A stretch of DNA of 64,000 nucleotides, taken from assembly GCA_963204785.1 (NCBI GenBank), contig CAUJHG010000039.1:1-64000 (forward strand), in the 5' to 3' direction. How positions within the stretch are numbered: position 1 is the stretch's first letter; each line of letters opens with the position of its first letter. The notes beneath the pieces are model-generated. The model was not told the DNA's origin and did no database searches. It saw only the letters and a list, made by a program, of their open reading frames with translations. This document shows, one piece after another, positions 7,985 to 16,925 of the stretch. This DNA is from Pseudomonadota bacterium. GTDB lineage: Bacteria > Pseudomonadota > Gammaproteobacteria > Burkholderiales > Burkholderiaceae_E. A program made the position numbers and the translations under genes.

Positions 7985-9181
7985 GTGAAGCAGCCCACGA
8001 TCCGACTGTCCCTCGCCACAGCAGTTTCCGCAGCGGCGATCCTCATGGCTGGCGCCGGCGGCGCCCAGGCGGCCGAGTTCAAGTGGCCCCGTCTGCTGGT
8101 GATCGGCACGCCCGGCACCAACTCCGGCAGCTTCGCCTCCACCAACGGCTGGGCGCCGATCCTGCAGAAGGAAGTGGGGACCACGATCCGGGTCGTGCCG
8201 GAGGACAACGAGCCGATGCGCTATCGCAGGCTCACCGAGCGCAAGGACATCGCGATCACCTCGGTGTCCGCGGCCGAGATGCGCTTCCAGATCCAGGGGA
8301 TCGGCGGCTACGCAGCCACCGCACCCGCCGCGCAGCGGCTGATCTGGCACCACAACGACACCCCTTGGGGATACGTCGTGTCGGGTGACTCTAAGCTCAG
8401 GACGATGGACGACCTGAAGAAGGGCGGCTATCGGATCGCGCAGGGCGTGTTCTCCCCTCCGATGTCGTTCACGGTGACGAGGGCGCTGCCCGGCTATCTC
8501 GGAATGACCGAGGAGGAGGCGCAGAAGAAGTTCACCTTCGTGCCCGCGAGCAGCTACGCGGAGAACTGCCGCTCGGTGGTCGAGGGCAAGGCCGACATCG
8601 CGTATTGCGCGTCCACCAGTTCGATCACCTCGGAGATCGAGGGCGCGCCAGGCAGCATCCGCTGGATCCCGATGCCGGCCACGGAGACCGAGAACTGGGC
8701 CCGGTATCTGGAGCACCGACCGATGCTGGTCCCTGCCTCGATGGCGATCGGCGTGTCGACCGCTCGCGGCGTCCCGGCCTCGGTGTCGAACTTCGTCTAC
8801 GCGGTCACGCCGGAGACGGACGCAGAGTTCGTCTACAACGTGGCGAAGTGGATGCACAAGTCCTACGCCAGCTACAAGGACACGCACCCGCTGGCCGCGC
8901 GCATGTCGCTCGAGCTCTGGCGCGAATACCTCAACCGCACCCCGCTGCCCGTTCACGAGGGCACGGTGCGCTACCTGCGCGAGATCGGCGCGTGGACCGA
9001 CAAGGACGATGCCTGGAACAAGGCGGCGATCGAGAAGATGGACCGCTGGGTGTCGGCGCGCAAGGCGGCCATGGAGGAAGCCCGCAAGTCCGGCGTGAAG
9101 ATCGACTTCAAGGACGAGGCCTTCATCAGGATCCACGACAAGCACACCAAGGGGATCGAGGGCTTCAAGACCCGGCTCTGA
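7985..9181 (+). CDS. TRAP transporter substrate-binding protein, TAXI family
   Basis: The 398-residue protein is a periplasmic receptor for a TRAP transporter of the TAXI branch. It has a signal peptide ending near GGAQAAEF, then the family start LLVIGTPGTNSGSFAST, which corresponds to the glycine-rich ligand-binding segment. The later sections AEMRFQIQGIGGY, ADIAYCASTSS and FVYAVTPETDAEFVYNVAK fit TAXI receptors. The start is GTG at 7985, supported by AAGGAG eight bases upstream and by the position of the signal peptide. It is followed, 113 bases later, by the fused permease. The ligand is unknown; TAXI systems have been linked to carboxylates and amino acids. Its divergence from the cytochrome operon hints at joint control. 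Confidence 0.87.
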   Translation: MKQPTIRLSLATAVSAAAILMAGAGGAQAAEFKWPRLLVIGTPGTNSGSFASTNGWAPILQKEVGTTIRVVPEDNEPMRYRRLTERKDIAITSVSAAEMRFQIQGIGGYAATAPAAQRLIWHHNDTPWGYVVSGDSKLRTMDDLKKGGYRIAQGVFSPPMSFTVTRALPGYLGMTEEEAQKKFTFVPASSYAENCRSVVEGKADIAYCASTSSITSEIEGAPGSIRWIPMPATETENWARYLEHRPMLVPASMAIGVSTARGVPASVSNFVYAVTPETDAEFVYNVAKWMHKSYASYKDTHPLAARMSLELWREYLNRTPLPVHEGTVRYLREIGAWTDKDDAWNKAAIEKMDRWVSARKAAMEEARKSGVKIDFKDEAFIRIHDKHTKGIEGFKTRL

Positions 9182-9294
9182 GCAGGACCCGCCCGCGTAC
9201 AGGGCGACGAGAGCTTCGCACCGCGCGACGCCCGGGATTCTCCGGAGTCGCGCAGCCCCCTTCAAGGCAGTCGTGACTGGAAAGGCAGCGGCCC

Positions 9295-11241
9295 ATGAAC
9301 ACCTCCGAGACACCCTCCGGCGCCAAGGATCCGGACGATCTGTTGCCCCCCTCCGAAGTCACGCGCCTCGGCGGGCTCGGCTCCTGGCAGAGCGTGATCT
9401 TCACGCTCCTGTGCACTCTCGGTCTGCTGCTCGGGCTCGCCTACATCTTCGGCTTCTCCGCGGGCGGGGCCCGCCTGCTCGAAGGCGAGTACTACTGGGT
9501 CTTCATCGGCCTGTTCTCGGCTGCGGCCTTCATCGCCCTGCCCGCCTACGCAGGACAGAAGAAGATCCCCTGGTACGACCTGGCTGCCGCCGTGGTGGTG
9601 CTCGCGATCAGCCTGTACTTCGCGACCCACGCATGGGACATGGTCCAGGCCGGCTGGTACAACCTGCCGATGGGGGTCGTGATCTGGCTGCTGATGATGG
9701 AGCTCTCCCGGCGCAGCGGCGGGATCCCCTTCCTGCTGGTGGTGGTCGTGCTCGGCATCTATCCGCTGGTCGCGGACCATCTGCCCGGCCTGCTGATGGG
9801 CATCCCGTACGACTTCGACCGGATGATCGAGGCGCACGTCTTCCGCACCGAAGGGATGATGGGCATCACGACGAAGATCGTCGCCGAGATCATCCTGGGC
9901 TTCCTGGTCTTCGCCGGCGTGCTGATCGCCACCGGCGCGGGGCAATTCTTCATCGACCTGGCCAACGCGGGGTTCGGTCGTTACCGCGGAGGGCCCGCGA
10001 AGGTCTCGGTGGTGGCCAGCGCCTTCTTCGGCAGCCTCTCGGGCAGCGTTTTCTCGAACATCGCCGGCACCGGGTCGATCACGATCCCTACGATGAAGAA
10101 GGTGGGCTATCCGCCGCACTATGCCGGTGCGATCGAGGCCTGCGCATCGACCGGCGGGGTGGTGATGCCACCGGTCATGGGAGCGATCGCGTTCGTGATG
10201 GCGATCACGATCGGGGTCGACTACGCAACCGTGATGGTCGCGTCGATCCTGCCCTCGCTGCTCTACTACCTCGGGCTGCTGCTGCAGGTCGACGCGTACG
10301 CGGCCCGGATGAACCTGCGGGGCGAGCCGCCGGAGAAGCTGCCCGCGGTCGGCCCGGTGCTGCGGCGAGGCTGGCCCTATCTGCTGGTGCTGCTGTTCCT
10401 GATCTGGGGACTTCTCTACAAGCGGTGGGAGTACTACGCACCCTGGTACGCGAGCCTGCTGATGATCGGGCTCTCCTTCCTGAACCGGCAGAGCATGATG
10501 ACCCCGCGGCGGCTTCTCGAGACCACTCGTCAGATCGGGGTGCTGGTCACACAGACGGCTGCGATCATCGTGCCGATCGCCTTCGTGGTGAGCGCACTGA
10601 CGATCACCGGCGTCACCGGATCGGTGACCTCCGGCCTGGTGGCGCTCGGCGGCGGAAACCTCTATCTGGTGATCTTCTTCGGCGTGGCGGCCTGTTTCGT
10701 GATGGGGATGGCCGGGCTGTCGATCGTCGCCTACATCTTCCTGGCGGTGACGCTCGCACCGGCGATCATCGAGATCGGAGGCCTGAACACCATCGCGGTC
10801 CACCTGTTCATCGTCTACTACGCGATGCTCGCAGTGATCACCCCGCCCGTTGCCGCTGCGTCGTTCCTGGCGGCCACGATCGCTGGCGCCAAGCCGATGC
10901 AGACGTCCTGGACGGCAATGCGACTGGGGGTCGTCATCTACTTCATCCCGCTGTTCTTCCTTTTCCAGCCGGCGCTGGTCCTGCAGGGTGACCTGACCCC
11001 GCTGATCTACGTGCTGCCTTCGATCGTCATCGGGATCGGGTTGCTGGCCGGCGGACTCGAGGGCTATCTGCTGGGCGTCGGACGCGTGCGCCCGTCACTG
11101 CGCCTGCCGCTGATGGCCGCCGGCTTTGCGTTCAGCTTCCCGGGGCTGACCGCAACCATCGTCTCCGGCGTCGTCTGCGCGTTCCTGATCGCACTGATCT
11201 GGCGCGACAACCGGCGCGCAGGCGCGACCGCAGCGGGCTGA
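9295..11241 (+). CDS. TRAP transporter fused permease (DctQM type), TAXI partner
   Basis: The 648-residue protein is almost wholly hydrophobic and combines the small (DctQ-like, roughly residues 35-160) and large (DctM-like, roughly 160-630) membrane subunits in one chain, as is usual for TAXI transporters. DctM features include SGSVFSNIAGTGSITIPTMK and GGVVMPPVMGAIAFVMA, glycine-rich elements conserved in the transport domain. It would import the ligand delivered by the receptor encoded just upstream, driven by a sodium or proton gradient. The ATG at 9295 is preceded by a modest AAAGGC site. The pair forms a complete transporter without a separate DctQ gene. Confidence 0.9.
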   Translation: MNTSETPSGAKDPDDLLPPSEVTRLGGLGSWQSVIFTLLCTLGLLLGLAYIFGFSAGGARLLEGEYYWVFIGLFSAAAFIALPAYAGQKKIPWYDLAAAVVVLAISLYFATHAWDMVQAGWYNLPMGVVIWLLMMELSRRSGGIPFLLVVVVLGIYPLVADHLPGLLMGIPYDFDRMIEAHVFRTEGMMGITTKIVAEIILGFLVFAGVLIATGAGQFFIDLANAGFGRYRGGPAKVSVVASAFFGSLSGSVFSNIAGTGSITIPTMKKVGYPPHYAGAIEACASTGGVVMPPVMGAIAFVMAITIGVDYATVMVASILPSLLYYLGLLLQVDAYAARMNLRGEPPEKLPAVGPVLRRGWPYLLVLLFLIWGLLYKRWEYYAPWYASLLMIGLSFLNRQSMMTPRRLLETTRQIGVLVTQTAAIIVPIAFVVSALTITGVTGSVTSGLVALGGGNLYLVIFFGVAACFVMGMAGLSIVAYIFLAVTLAPAIIEIGGLNTIAVHLFIVYYAMLAVITPPVAAASFLAATIAGAKPMQTSWTAMRLGVVIYFIPLFFLFQPALVLQGDLTPLIYVLPSIVIGIGLLAGGLEGYLLGVGRVRPSLRLPLMAAGFAFSFPGLTATIVSGVVCAFLIALIWRDNRRAGATAAG

Positions 11242-11349
11242 TCCGGAGCGCCAGTCCGGAATGCCTCTTTGGCCTCGCCTGCGATTTCGCAATGACACCG
11301 CGCCTTCGGCCGCGTGCAATGTTCCGTTCGACCCCTGATGGAGCCTCGC

Positions 11350-11493
11350 GTGACCGCCTTCGACGTCCTCTTCTCGACCGACTACGGCCTGATGAGTGTG
11401 TTCGTGATCCTGTTCATGCTCGGAATGGCGGTGTTCTTCATCCGCTTCTTCCTGAAGAACATGGAGCGCGAGGAGAAGGAAACCCGCCGCTGA
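11350..11493 (+). CDS. Short single-helix membrane protein, DUF3149 type
   Basis: The sequence reads as a 47-residue protein from GTG 11350, or 51 residues from an in-frame ATG at 11338. It starts TAFDVLFSTDYGLMSVF, runs through one transmembrane helix (about residues 13-36, with VILFMLGMAVFFIRFF) and ends in a charged cytoplasmic tail, KNMEREEKETRR. This shape (short amphipathic start, one helix, highly charged end) is that of the DUF3149 family of proteobacterial micro-proteins, whose function is unknown to me. GTG 11350 has TGGAG seven bases upstream and is slightly preferred. It follows the TRAP permease by roughly 100 bases and could be cotranscribed with it. Confidence 0.75.
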   Translation: MTAFDVLFSTDYGLMSVFVILFMLGMAVFFIRFFLKNMEREEKETRR

Positions 11494-11524
11494 GCCCGCG
11501 CGTCGAGGCGCAAGGGCGTGCGGC

Positions 11525-12721
11525 TCACAGGTCCTGTGCCGCGGCCCCGAGCTGCTGCACCAGCAGGCCGAGGAATTCCGGAACGCAGCCCAGGTGGCTC
11601 GAGGGCTGCGCACTGCAGTCGATGAGGCTGACCAGTTCACCGGCGCCGTTGGCCTGCATCGTCTGCAGCGTGCTGCGCGCGCTCGCATAGGGCACGGTCC
11701 GGTCGTCGCGCCCGTGGAACAGGCGCAGCGGCGCCGCCGGGCGCCAGTCGTGCACGCTGCTGTCGCGGGCGATCGCCTGCCGGTCGTCGGCGAGATACCG
11801 GTCGATGAAGCGGGTGTCCAGCACCACGTCGGCGTCGTCGGGCAGCAGACGCTTCAGCAGTTCCTTGCGCAGCCACTCGCGCAGATCGTGGCCCAGATAG
11901 CGCAGCAGACCCGGGCTCAGCAGCGCGCCCACGATCGGGTTCTCGTCACGCGCCAGCGCCAGCAGCCCGTCCAGCGTCGCCTGCACATCGTAGGGACCGC
12001 CGCCCGCGACCACCAGGCGCAGCGACTGGAGCTGCGCCCCGCCCGCGGCCTGCAGCGCGCGATGCGCGGCGACGCTCACGTAGGCGCCCTCCGAATAGCC
12101 CGCCAGGAAGAGCTGACCGTTGTCGCCCACCCCTGCACGGCGTTGCCAGGTGTTGACTGCCGTGAGCAGATCGACCACCGCGGCGGCCGAGGGTTCGGCC
12201 AGCAGGTAGGGGTGCGGCCTGCCGAGCGAGACTCCGTAGCCCACGTAGTCCGCCGCCGTCACCAGGTAACCGAAGGAAGCGAAGATGATCGGCAGCTCGG
12301 TGGGAACCGCGTTGTTGCTCGGGGCTTCGGCATCGCGGAACAGCGTCGCGTGCTGCCATGACAGAACCGGGCTGCGCGCTGCGGCCGCCTTCACCGGAAC
12401 GGCAAGCAGCCCCGAAGCGGCGACCGGATTGCCCTCGGCGTCGCTGCTCAGGTATTCCAGCCGGTAGGCGGCGACGTCGTAGCGCGCCTGCCAGCCCCGC
12501 GGAGCGCCCATCTCCTCCAGTGCCTGGGCCATCTGCGCCTTCGGCAGGACGCCCAGGGGCGTCACCGAGCGCAGTTCGCCAGGGCCGGTCGGATCCGCGA
12601 CCGGGGGCTCGGGCACGAGTTCGTCGCCAGTGGCGCCACCGCCTCCGCAGGCGGCGAGCAGCGCCGCGAGCACGAAGACCATTGCAAGCCGCCACCACCG
12701 AAGCACCGTTTCCCCTCGCAT
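11525..12721 (-). CDS. Lipoprotein alpha/beta hydrolase, secretory-lipase-like
   Basis: The 398-residue protein has a lipoprotein signal with lipobox LLAAC (Cys25), so the mature enzyme is probably anchored to a membrane in the envelope. The hydrolase fold shows a nucleophile elbow GYSEG, an acid in FHGRDDRTVPYASA and a likely catalytic histidine in SSHLGCVPEF near the C-terminus. The arrangement, and the segment YVGYGVSLGRPHPYLLAEP, resemble the secretory lipase (LIP) and related esterase families. It could hydrolyse esters or lipids; the substrate is unknown. The start at 12721 follows GGAAGG and places the signal peptide at the N-terminus. It lies downstream of the short gene at 12802, 80 bases away. 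Confidence 0.8.
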   Translation of the reverse strand: MRGETVLRWWRLAMVFVLAALLAACGGGGATGDELVPEPPVADPTGPGELRSVTPLGVLPKAQMAQALEEMGAPRGWQARYDVAAYRLEYLSSDAEGNPVAASGLLAVPVKAAAARSPVLSWQHATLFRDAEAPSNNAVPTELPIIFASFGYLVTAADYVGYGVSLGRPHPYLLAEPSAAAVVDLLTAVNTWQRRAGVGDNGQLFLAGYSEGAYVSVAAHRALQAAGGAQLQSLRLVVAGGGPYDVQATLDGLLALARDENPIVGALLSPGLLRYLGHDLREWLRKELLKRLLPDDADVVLDTRFIDRYLADDRQAIARDSSVHDWRPAAPLRLFHGRDDRTVPYASARSTLQTMQANGAGELVSLIDCSAQPSSHLGCVPEFLGLLVQQLGAAAQDL

Positions 12722-12801
12722 CCAGCTTTCCCTTCCGTATCGAATCCGTGCGCGCCGCCGCATCGCCAGGGCGAAGCGGCGGCTCCAGCCGGCATGCCCG
12801 T

Positions 12802-13134
12802 TCAGCGCGCTGCCATGTCCGGCAGGGGCAGGAAGGACGGCGGATCCCAGCCGAGCATCTCGGCGAGGCGCCACACCACCCAGCCGGCCTCGTCGGCGCT
12901 CACGCTGTCGCCGGCGAGCAGTCCCCGGAGCACCCGTTCGAGGACATCGTCCCCGGTCACACCGAGCTCCCAGCGCCTGGTCGACGCGGTCTCGCAGAGC
13001 ATGGCGGCGAGATCTTCGCAGAACTCGTGGCGGGCGGCGATCCGCTCGCGCGATGCCGTCGGGCGGCGGCGCCCGGGCGCGAGATGGAGCGCGATGAACG
13101 ACGCGGGCACGGTGATCTGGCTGTCGTCCGGCAT
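12802..13134 (-). CDS. Short conserved protein of unknown function
   Basis: The 110-residue protein begins MPDDSQITVPASFIALHL and continues with a helical domain (HEFCEDLAAMLCETAS, GVTGDDVLERVLRGLLAG, EAGWVVWRLAEMLGW). Proteins of this layout are common in betaproteobacteria and are sometimes labelled ATPase with chaperone activity, but I see no Walker motif and would not accept that label. There is no signal peptide, so it is probably cytoplasmic. The start at 13134 is the first ATG that fits the conserved beginning; the longer frame is Pro/Arg noise. It is divergent from the PAS protein gene and upstream of the lipoprotein hydrolase. Confidence 0.65.
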   Translation of the reverse strand: MPDDSQITVPASFIALHLAPGRRRPTASRERIAARHEFCEDLAAMLCETASTRRWELGVTGDDVLERVLRGLLAGDSVSADEAGWVVWRLAEMLGWDPPSFLPLPDMAAR

Positions 13135-13328
13135 GGGCGCATTGTGCGGGCGGCGGCACAAGGCCGGCAAGCCCTTCGGCGCCGCAGCAAAGGAGACGCG
13201 ACCGGCAGTTCGCCACCGGCCGCTGCGGATCGGTGCGCCCGCCAGGCGACCATCGTCGCAGCCGGGGTATCGGGGCGCCGCGCCCGTCCCGCGCCGAAAC
13301 TGGCACCATCGGCACGGAGGAGGCGGAG

Positions 13329-13766
13329 ATGGTGGACTGGAACGCATCGAGCGTGCACCGCGCAGTGGTCGAGCAGATGCACGAAGCGGTGATCGTCGTG
13401 GATCGCGAGGGAACGGTACGGCTGTGGAATGCCGCGGCCGAAACCGTCTTCGGCCGCACGGCGGCCGAGATGGTCGGCCACGGACTCGAGCCGATCGTCC
13501 CCGAGCGGCTCTGGCAGGCCCACGACGTCGGTTTCCGGCGGGCGGTCGAGACCGGGCACGCGAAGCATGCCGGGCGCGTGATGACGACGCGTGCAGTGCA
13601 CGGCAGCGGCGCGAAGATCTACGTCGACATCAGCTTCGCGCTGCTGCGCGACGCCGATGGCCAGGTGTTCGGCGTCTCCGCAGTGGGACGCGACTGCACC
13701 GCGCGCGAGGAGGCGAAGCGGGCGGCGCGGCCCGCCGGGGCGCAGCCGGCGCAGTCCTCGTCCTAG
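13329..13766 (+). CDS. Single PAS-domain protein
   Basis: The 145-residue protein is almost entirely one PAS domain (about residues 10-125): EQMHEAVIVVDREGTVRLWN, the typical AAETVFGRTAAEMVG helix, then RVMTTRAVHGSGAKIYVDIS and FGVSAVGRDCTAREEAKR. PAS domains bind small ligands or haem or mediate dimerisation. No output domain follows; the C-terminus is a short Ala/Ser tail. A stand-alone PAS protein may titrate or regulate another signalling protein. The start ATG at 13329 follows GGAGG with good spacing. Its neighbour downstream is the CoA ligase, 227 bases away, but no functional link is shown. Confidence 0.8.
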   Translation: MVDWNASSVHRAVVEQMHEAVIVVDREGTVRLWNAAAETVFGRTAAEMVGHGLEPIVPERLWQAHDVGFRRAVETGHAKHAGRVMTTRAVHGSGAKIYVDISFALLRDADGQVFGVSAVGRDCTAREEAKRAARPAGAQPAQSSS

Positions 13767-13993
13767 CAGGCGCCGACCGGCAGCAGCCCGACGGCGAGCG
13801 CGGCCGGAACCCGGTCGCGCGCCGCACCGCGCCGCCGGAGGATCCCTGCGCAGGGAGCGTGGCGCACGATGGCGACCCACGGTGCCGGGCGGGCAAGCGA
13901 TCGGAACGCACCCGCTTCCGGATGGGCAGGCCCTGCCCCCCTGGCCGGTATCATTGCCCCGATTCCCGCATCCGGCATTCACAGGAGACACTC

Positions 13994-15865
13994 ATGGGTT
14001 CGATCGACGCCGCAGTCCTCGGCAAGGTTCCGTTCAAGAAGATCGACTGGATGGAGCGCGACGTCTCGCTCGAGCGCCGCCCGGACGGAGTGATGGTGCT
14101 GCGCTCGAACGTTCCGCTCAAGCCCTACGCGCCGCACATCCCCTCGCTGCTGGCCAAGTGGGCCGACGAGACGCCGGACCAGATCTGGCTCGCGCAGCGC
14201 AAGGGGCCCGAGCGCGCCTGGCGCAAGGTGAGCTATCGCGAGGCCAAGCAGACCGTCGATGCGATCACCGAGGCGCTGCTGGGCATGGGCGCCGGCCCCG
14301 GGCGCCCGGTCGCAATCCTCAGCGGGAACTCGATCGAGCATGCGCTGATGACCCTCGCGGCCCAGCAGGCGAGCGCACCGGCCGCCCCGGTCTCGCCAGC
14401 CTATTCGCTGCTGAGCGAGGACCACGCGAAGCTGAAGTACATCTTCGGCCTGATCCAGCCTGCCGTGGTGCTGGTGCAGGACGGCGTGCTGTTCGGGCGC
14501 GCGCTGAAGGCGCTGGACCTCACCGGCGTGAAGCTGATCCACGTCGATCGCGCGCCCGAAGGCATGGAGAGCGCCGCCTGGTCCGACCTGATCGCCACGC
14601 CGACCACTCCCGCGGTGCAGGCCGCGATCGATCGCCTCACGCCGGACTCCATCGGCAAGCTGCTCTTCACCTCGGGCTCGACCGGCATGCCCAAGGCGGT
14701 GATCAACACCCAGCGGATGATGTGCGCGAACGTCGCGATGACCCAGCAGACGCGCGAGCGCACGCCCGACGACCCGAAGCCGGTGATCCTGGACTGGATG
14801 CCCTGGAACCACACGATGGGCGGCAACGCGATCTTCAATCCGCTGCTGGCCGACGGGGGCACCCTCTACATCGACGACGGCCGTCCGATTCCCGGCCAGT
14901 TCGACGAGTCGATCCGCAACCTGCGCGAGATCTCGCCCACCTACTACGCGAACGCCCCCGCAGGCTATGCGATGCTGGCCACCGCCCTGGAGAACGACGA
15001 GGCGCTGGCGCGCAACTTCTTCCGCCAGCTCTCGCTGATGGCCTACGGCGGCGCAACCCTCCCCGACGACCTGTACCTGCGGATGCAGGCGCTGGCCGTG
15101 CAGTACACCGGCAACCGGATCGTCTTCTCCACCGGCTGGGGCTCCACCGAAACCTCCCCGACCGCCACGTCCACCTACTGGGACACCGAGCGCGTCGGGC
15201 TGATCGGGCTGCCCCACCCCGGCGTCGAACTCAAGCTGGTGCCGGTCGGCCCCAAGTACGAGTGCCGGCTGCGCAGCGTGATCGTCACGCCGGGCTACCA
15301 CCAGCGCCCTGACCTCACCGAGAGCGCCTTCGACGAGGAAGGCTTCTACAGGATCGGCGACGCCGCCACCTTCGTCGACCCGGAAGACCCCAGCCAGGGG
15401 CTGATCTTCGCAGGCCGGGTGGTCGAGGACTTCAAGCTGATGACCGGCACCTTCGTGCACGTGGGCCCGCTGCGCGTGGCCTCGATCGCAGCGGCTTCGC
15501 CGGTGATCCAGGACGCGCTGGTGGCCGGGCAGGACCGCGAGTACATCGCGCTGCTGGCCTGGCCCAACATCCCCGCCTGCCGTCAGCTCGTCGGCAAGCC
15601 CGAGGCCGCGGTCGAGGAACTGATCCGCGAGCCGGCAGTGATCGAACGCGTGCGCAGCGGACTGAAGGAGCACAACGCCGCGAGCACAGGGTCGAGCATG
15701 CGGATCGCGCGCGTGATGCTGATGATCGAACCCCCGTCGATCGACGGCAACGAGCTGACCGACAAGGGCTACATCAACCAGCGCGCCGCGCTCGAGCGGC
15801 GCAGCGCGCTCGTCGATCGGCTGTACGCCGAATCGCCTGCGGACGACGTGATCGTGATCCAGTGA
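13994..15865 (+). CDS. Feruloyl-CoA synthase-like acyl-CoA ligase
   Basis: This 623-residue AMP-forming enzyme would activate a carboxylic acid, probably an aromatic or phenylpropenoid acid, to its CoA thioester. The P-loop LLFTSGSTGMPKAV lies at about residues 223-236, followed by DWMPWNHTMGGN, the adenine-binding region STGWGSTETSPTAT and the hinge region GRVVEDFKLMTGTFVHVGPL. That last segment, and the overall length of about 620, are features of the feruloyl-CoA synthase branch, which lacks the usual short C-terminal lysine motif. AGGAGA at 13983-13988 precedes the ATG. It heads a tight cluster with a kinase-like protein, DUF6285 and a Nudix hydrolase. No enoyl-CoA hydratase or vanillin dehydrogenase is near, so ferulate is only one possible substrate. 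Confidence 0.83.
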   Translation: MGSIDAAVLGKVPFKKIDWMERDVSLERRPDGVMVLRSNVPLKPYAPHIPSLLAKWADETPDQIWLAQRKGPERAWRKVSYREAKQTVDAITEALLGMGAGPGRPVAILSGNSIEHALMTLAAQQASAPAAPVSPAYSLLSEDHAKLKYIFGLIQPAVVLVQDGVLFGRALKALDLTGVKLIHVDRAPEGMESAAWSDLIATPTTPAVQAAIDRLTPDSIGKLLFTSGSTGMPKAVINTQRMMCANVAMTQQTRERTPDDPKPVILDWMPWNHTMGGNAIFNPLLADGGTLYIDDGRPIPGQFDESIRNLREISPTYYANAPAGYAMLATALENDEALARNFFRQLSLMAYGGATLPDDLYLRMQALAVQYTGNRIVFSTGWGSTETSPTATSTYWDTERVGLIGLPHPGVELKLVPVGPKYECRLRSVIVTPGYHQRPDLTESAFDEEGFYRIGDAATFVDPEDPSQGLIFAGRVVEDFKLMTGTFVHVGPLRVASIAAASPVIQDALVAGQDREYIALLAWPNIPACRQLVGKPEAAVEELIREPAVIERVRSGLKEHNAASTGSSMRIARVMLMIEPPSIDGNELTDKGYINQRAALERRSALVDRLYAESPADDVIVIQ

Positions 15866-15866
15866 C

Positions 15867-16895
15867 ATGACGGGGAAGAACAAGGAAACCGAGGCGCTTG
15901 CGGCAGTCCAGGCGCTGCGCGAGGGGCTCGACCGGATCGCACCGCTGCTGGTGCCCGGGGCAGCCGCAATCGCGGCGCTCGATCGCCTCTCGGGAGGCGC
16001 AAGCCAGGAGACCTGGGCCTTCTCGATCGAGGGCCCCTCGGGCGCCGGATCGCAGTGGATCCTGCGGCGCACGCCCGCAGGCGTGGACCAGCGCAGCAAC
16101 ATGGGCTGCGGGCTCGAGGTGGAGGCGCAACTGCTGCGGCTGGCCGCGCAGGCCGGCGTCCCGGTCCCCGGGGTCGGGCACGTGCTGCGCCCCGAGGACG
16201 GGATCGGCCACGGCTTCGTGATGACCCGGCTCGAGGGCGAAGCGCTGCCGCCGAAGATCCTCAAGGATCCGGCCTTCGCCTCCGCGCTGCCGAAGCTGGC
16301 GGCGCAGTGCGGGCAGGCGCTGGCCCGCATCCACGGCATCGAGCTGGCGCGCCTGCCGGCGCTGCGCACGGCAGACGCCGCTGGCGAAGTCGCCGCCTAT
16401 CGCGGGCGCTATCGCAGCTGCGGCGTGCCCAAGCCGGTCTTCGAGTTGGCCTTCCGCTGGCTCGAGCAGAACCTGCCGCCGCCCAAGCCGCGGCTGGCGC
16501 TGGTGCACGGCGACTTCCGGCACGGCAACCTGATGATCGGCCCCGACGGGCTGCGCGGCGTGCTCGACTGGGAGCTCGCACACCTGGGCGATCCGATGGA
16601 GGACCTGGGCTGGATCTGCGTCAACTCCTGGCGCTTCGGCCGCATCGACAAGCCGGTCGGCGGCTTCGGCACCCGCGAGGAGCTGTTCGAGGCCTACGAG
16701 GCGGCGGGCGGGATGCGCGTCGATCCGCAGGAAGTGCGCTTCTGGGAGGTGCTCGGCAGCCTCAAGTGGGGCGTGATGTGCGACGGCATGGCGGCCGCGT
16801 TCCTGGCGGGCGAGCGCAACGTCGAGCGCGCCGCGATCGGCCGGCGCTCCTCCGAGGCCGAGATCGACCTCCTGAACCTCCTCGCCCCACGCTGA
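15867..16895 (+). CDS. APH-fold phosphotransferase (acyl-CoA-dehydrogenase-associated type)
   Basis: The 342-residue protein belongs to the aminoglycoside phosphotransferase/choline kinase fold. The catalytic loop HGDFRHGNLM is at residues 214-223 and the metal-binding DWELAHLGDP at 234-243. The start includes SGGASQETWAF, which corresponds to the nucleotide-binding loop. The motif context is that of ACAD10-like kinase domains, which in bacteria often sit beside acyl-CoA dehydrogenase genes and may phosphorylate hydroxy-acids; that function is inferred. The ATG begins one base after the ligase stop, so the two genes are translationally coupled. DUF6285 follows 30 bases later. Confidence 0.85.
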   Translation: MTGKNKETEALAAVQALREGLDRIAPLLVPGAAAIAALDRLSGGASQETWAFSIEGPSGAGSQWILRRTPAGVDQRSNMGCGLEVEAQLLRLAAQAGVPVPGVGHVLRPEDGIGHGFVMTRLEGEALPPKILKDPAFASALPKLAAQCGQALARIHGIELARLPALRTADAAGEVAAYRGRYRSCGVPKPVFELAFRWLEQNLPPPKPRLALVHGDFRHGNLMIGPDGLRGVLDWELAHLGDPMEDLGWICVNSWRFGRIDKPVGGFGTREELFEAYEAAGGMRVDPQEVRFWEVLGSLKWGVMCDGMAAAFLAGERNVERAAIGRRSSEAEIDLLNLLAPR

Positions 16896-16925
16896 GCGCG
16901 CGGCAGCGCCCCGACCGGAGTCCCC

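Noticed and set aside
13300-13320. Sigma-54 promoter (TGGCAC) before the PAS gene
   Set aside because: The TGGCAC half is there but the required TTGC box at the correct spacing is absent.
12794-13993. Long N-terminal extension of the CoA ligase frame
   Set aside because: The extension would overlap the PAS gene and the short 12802-13134 gene. The ligase family begins near MGSIDAAVLG, where AGGAGA lies before the ATG.
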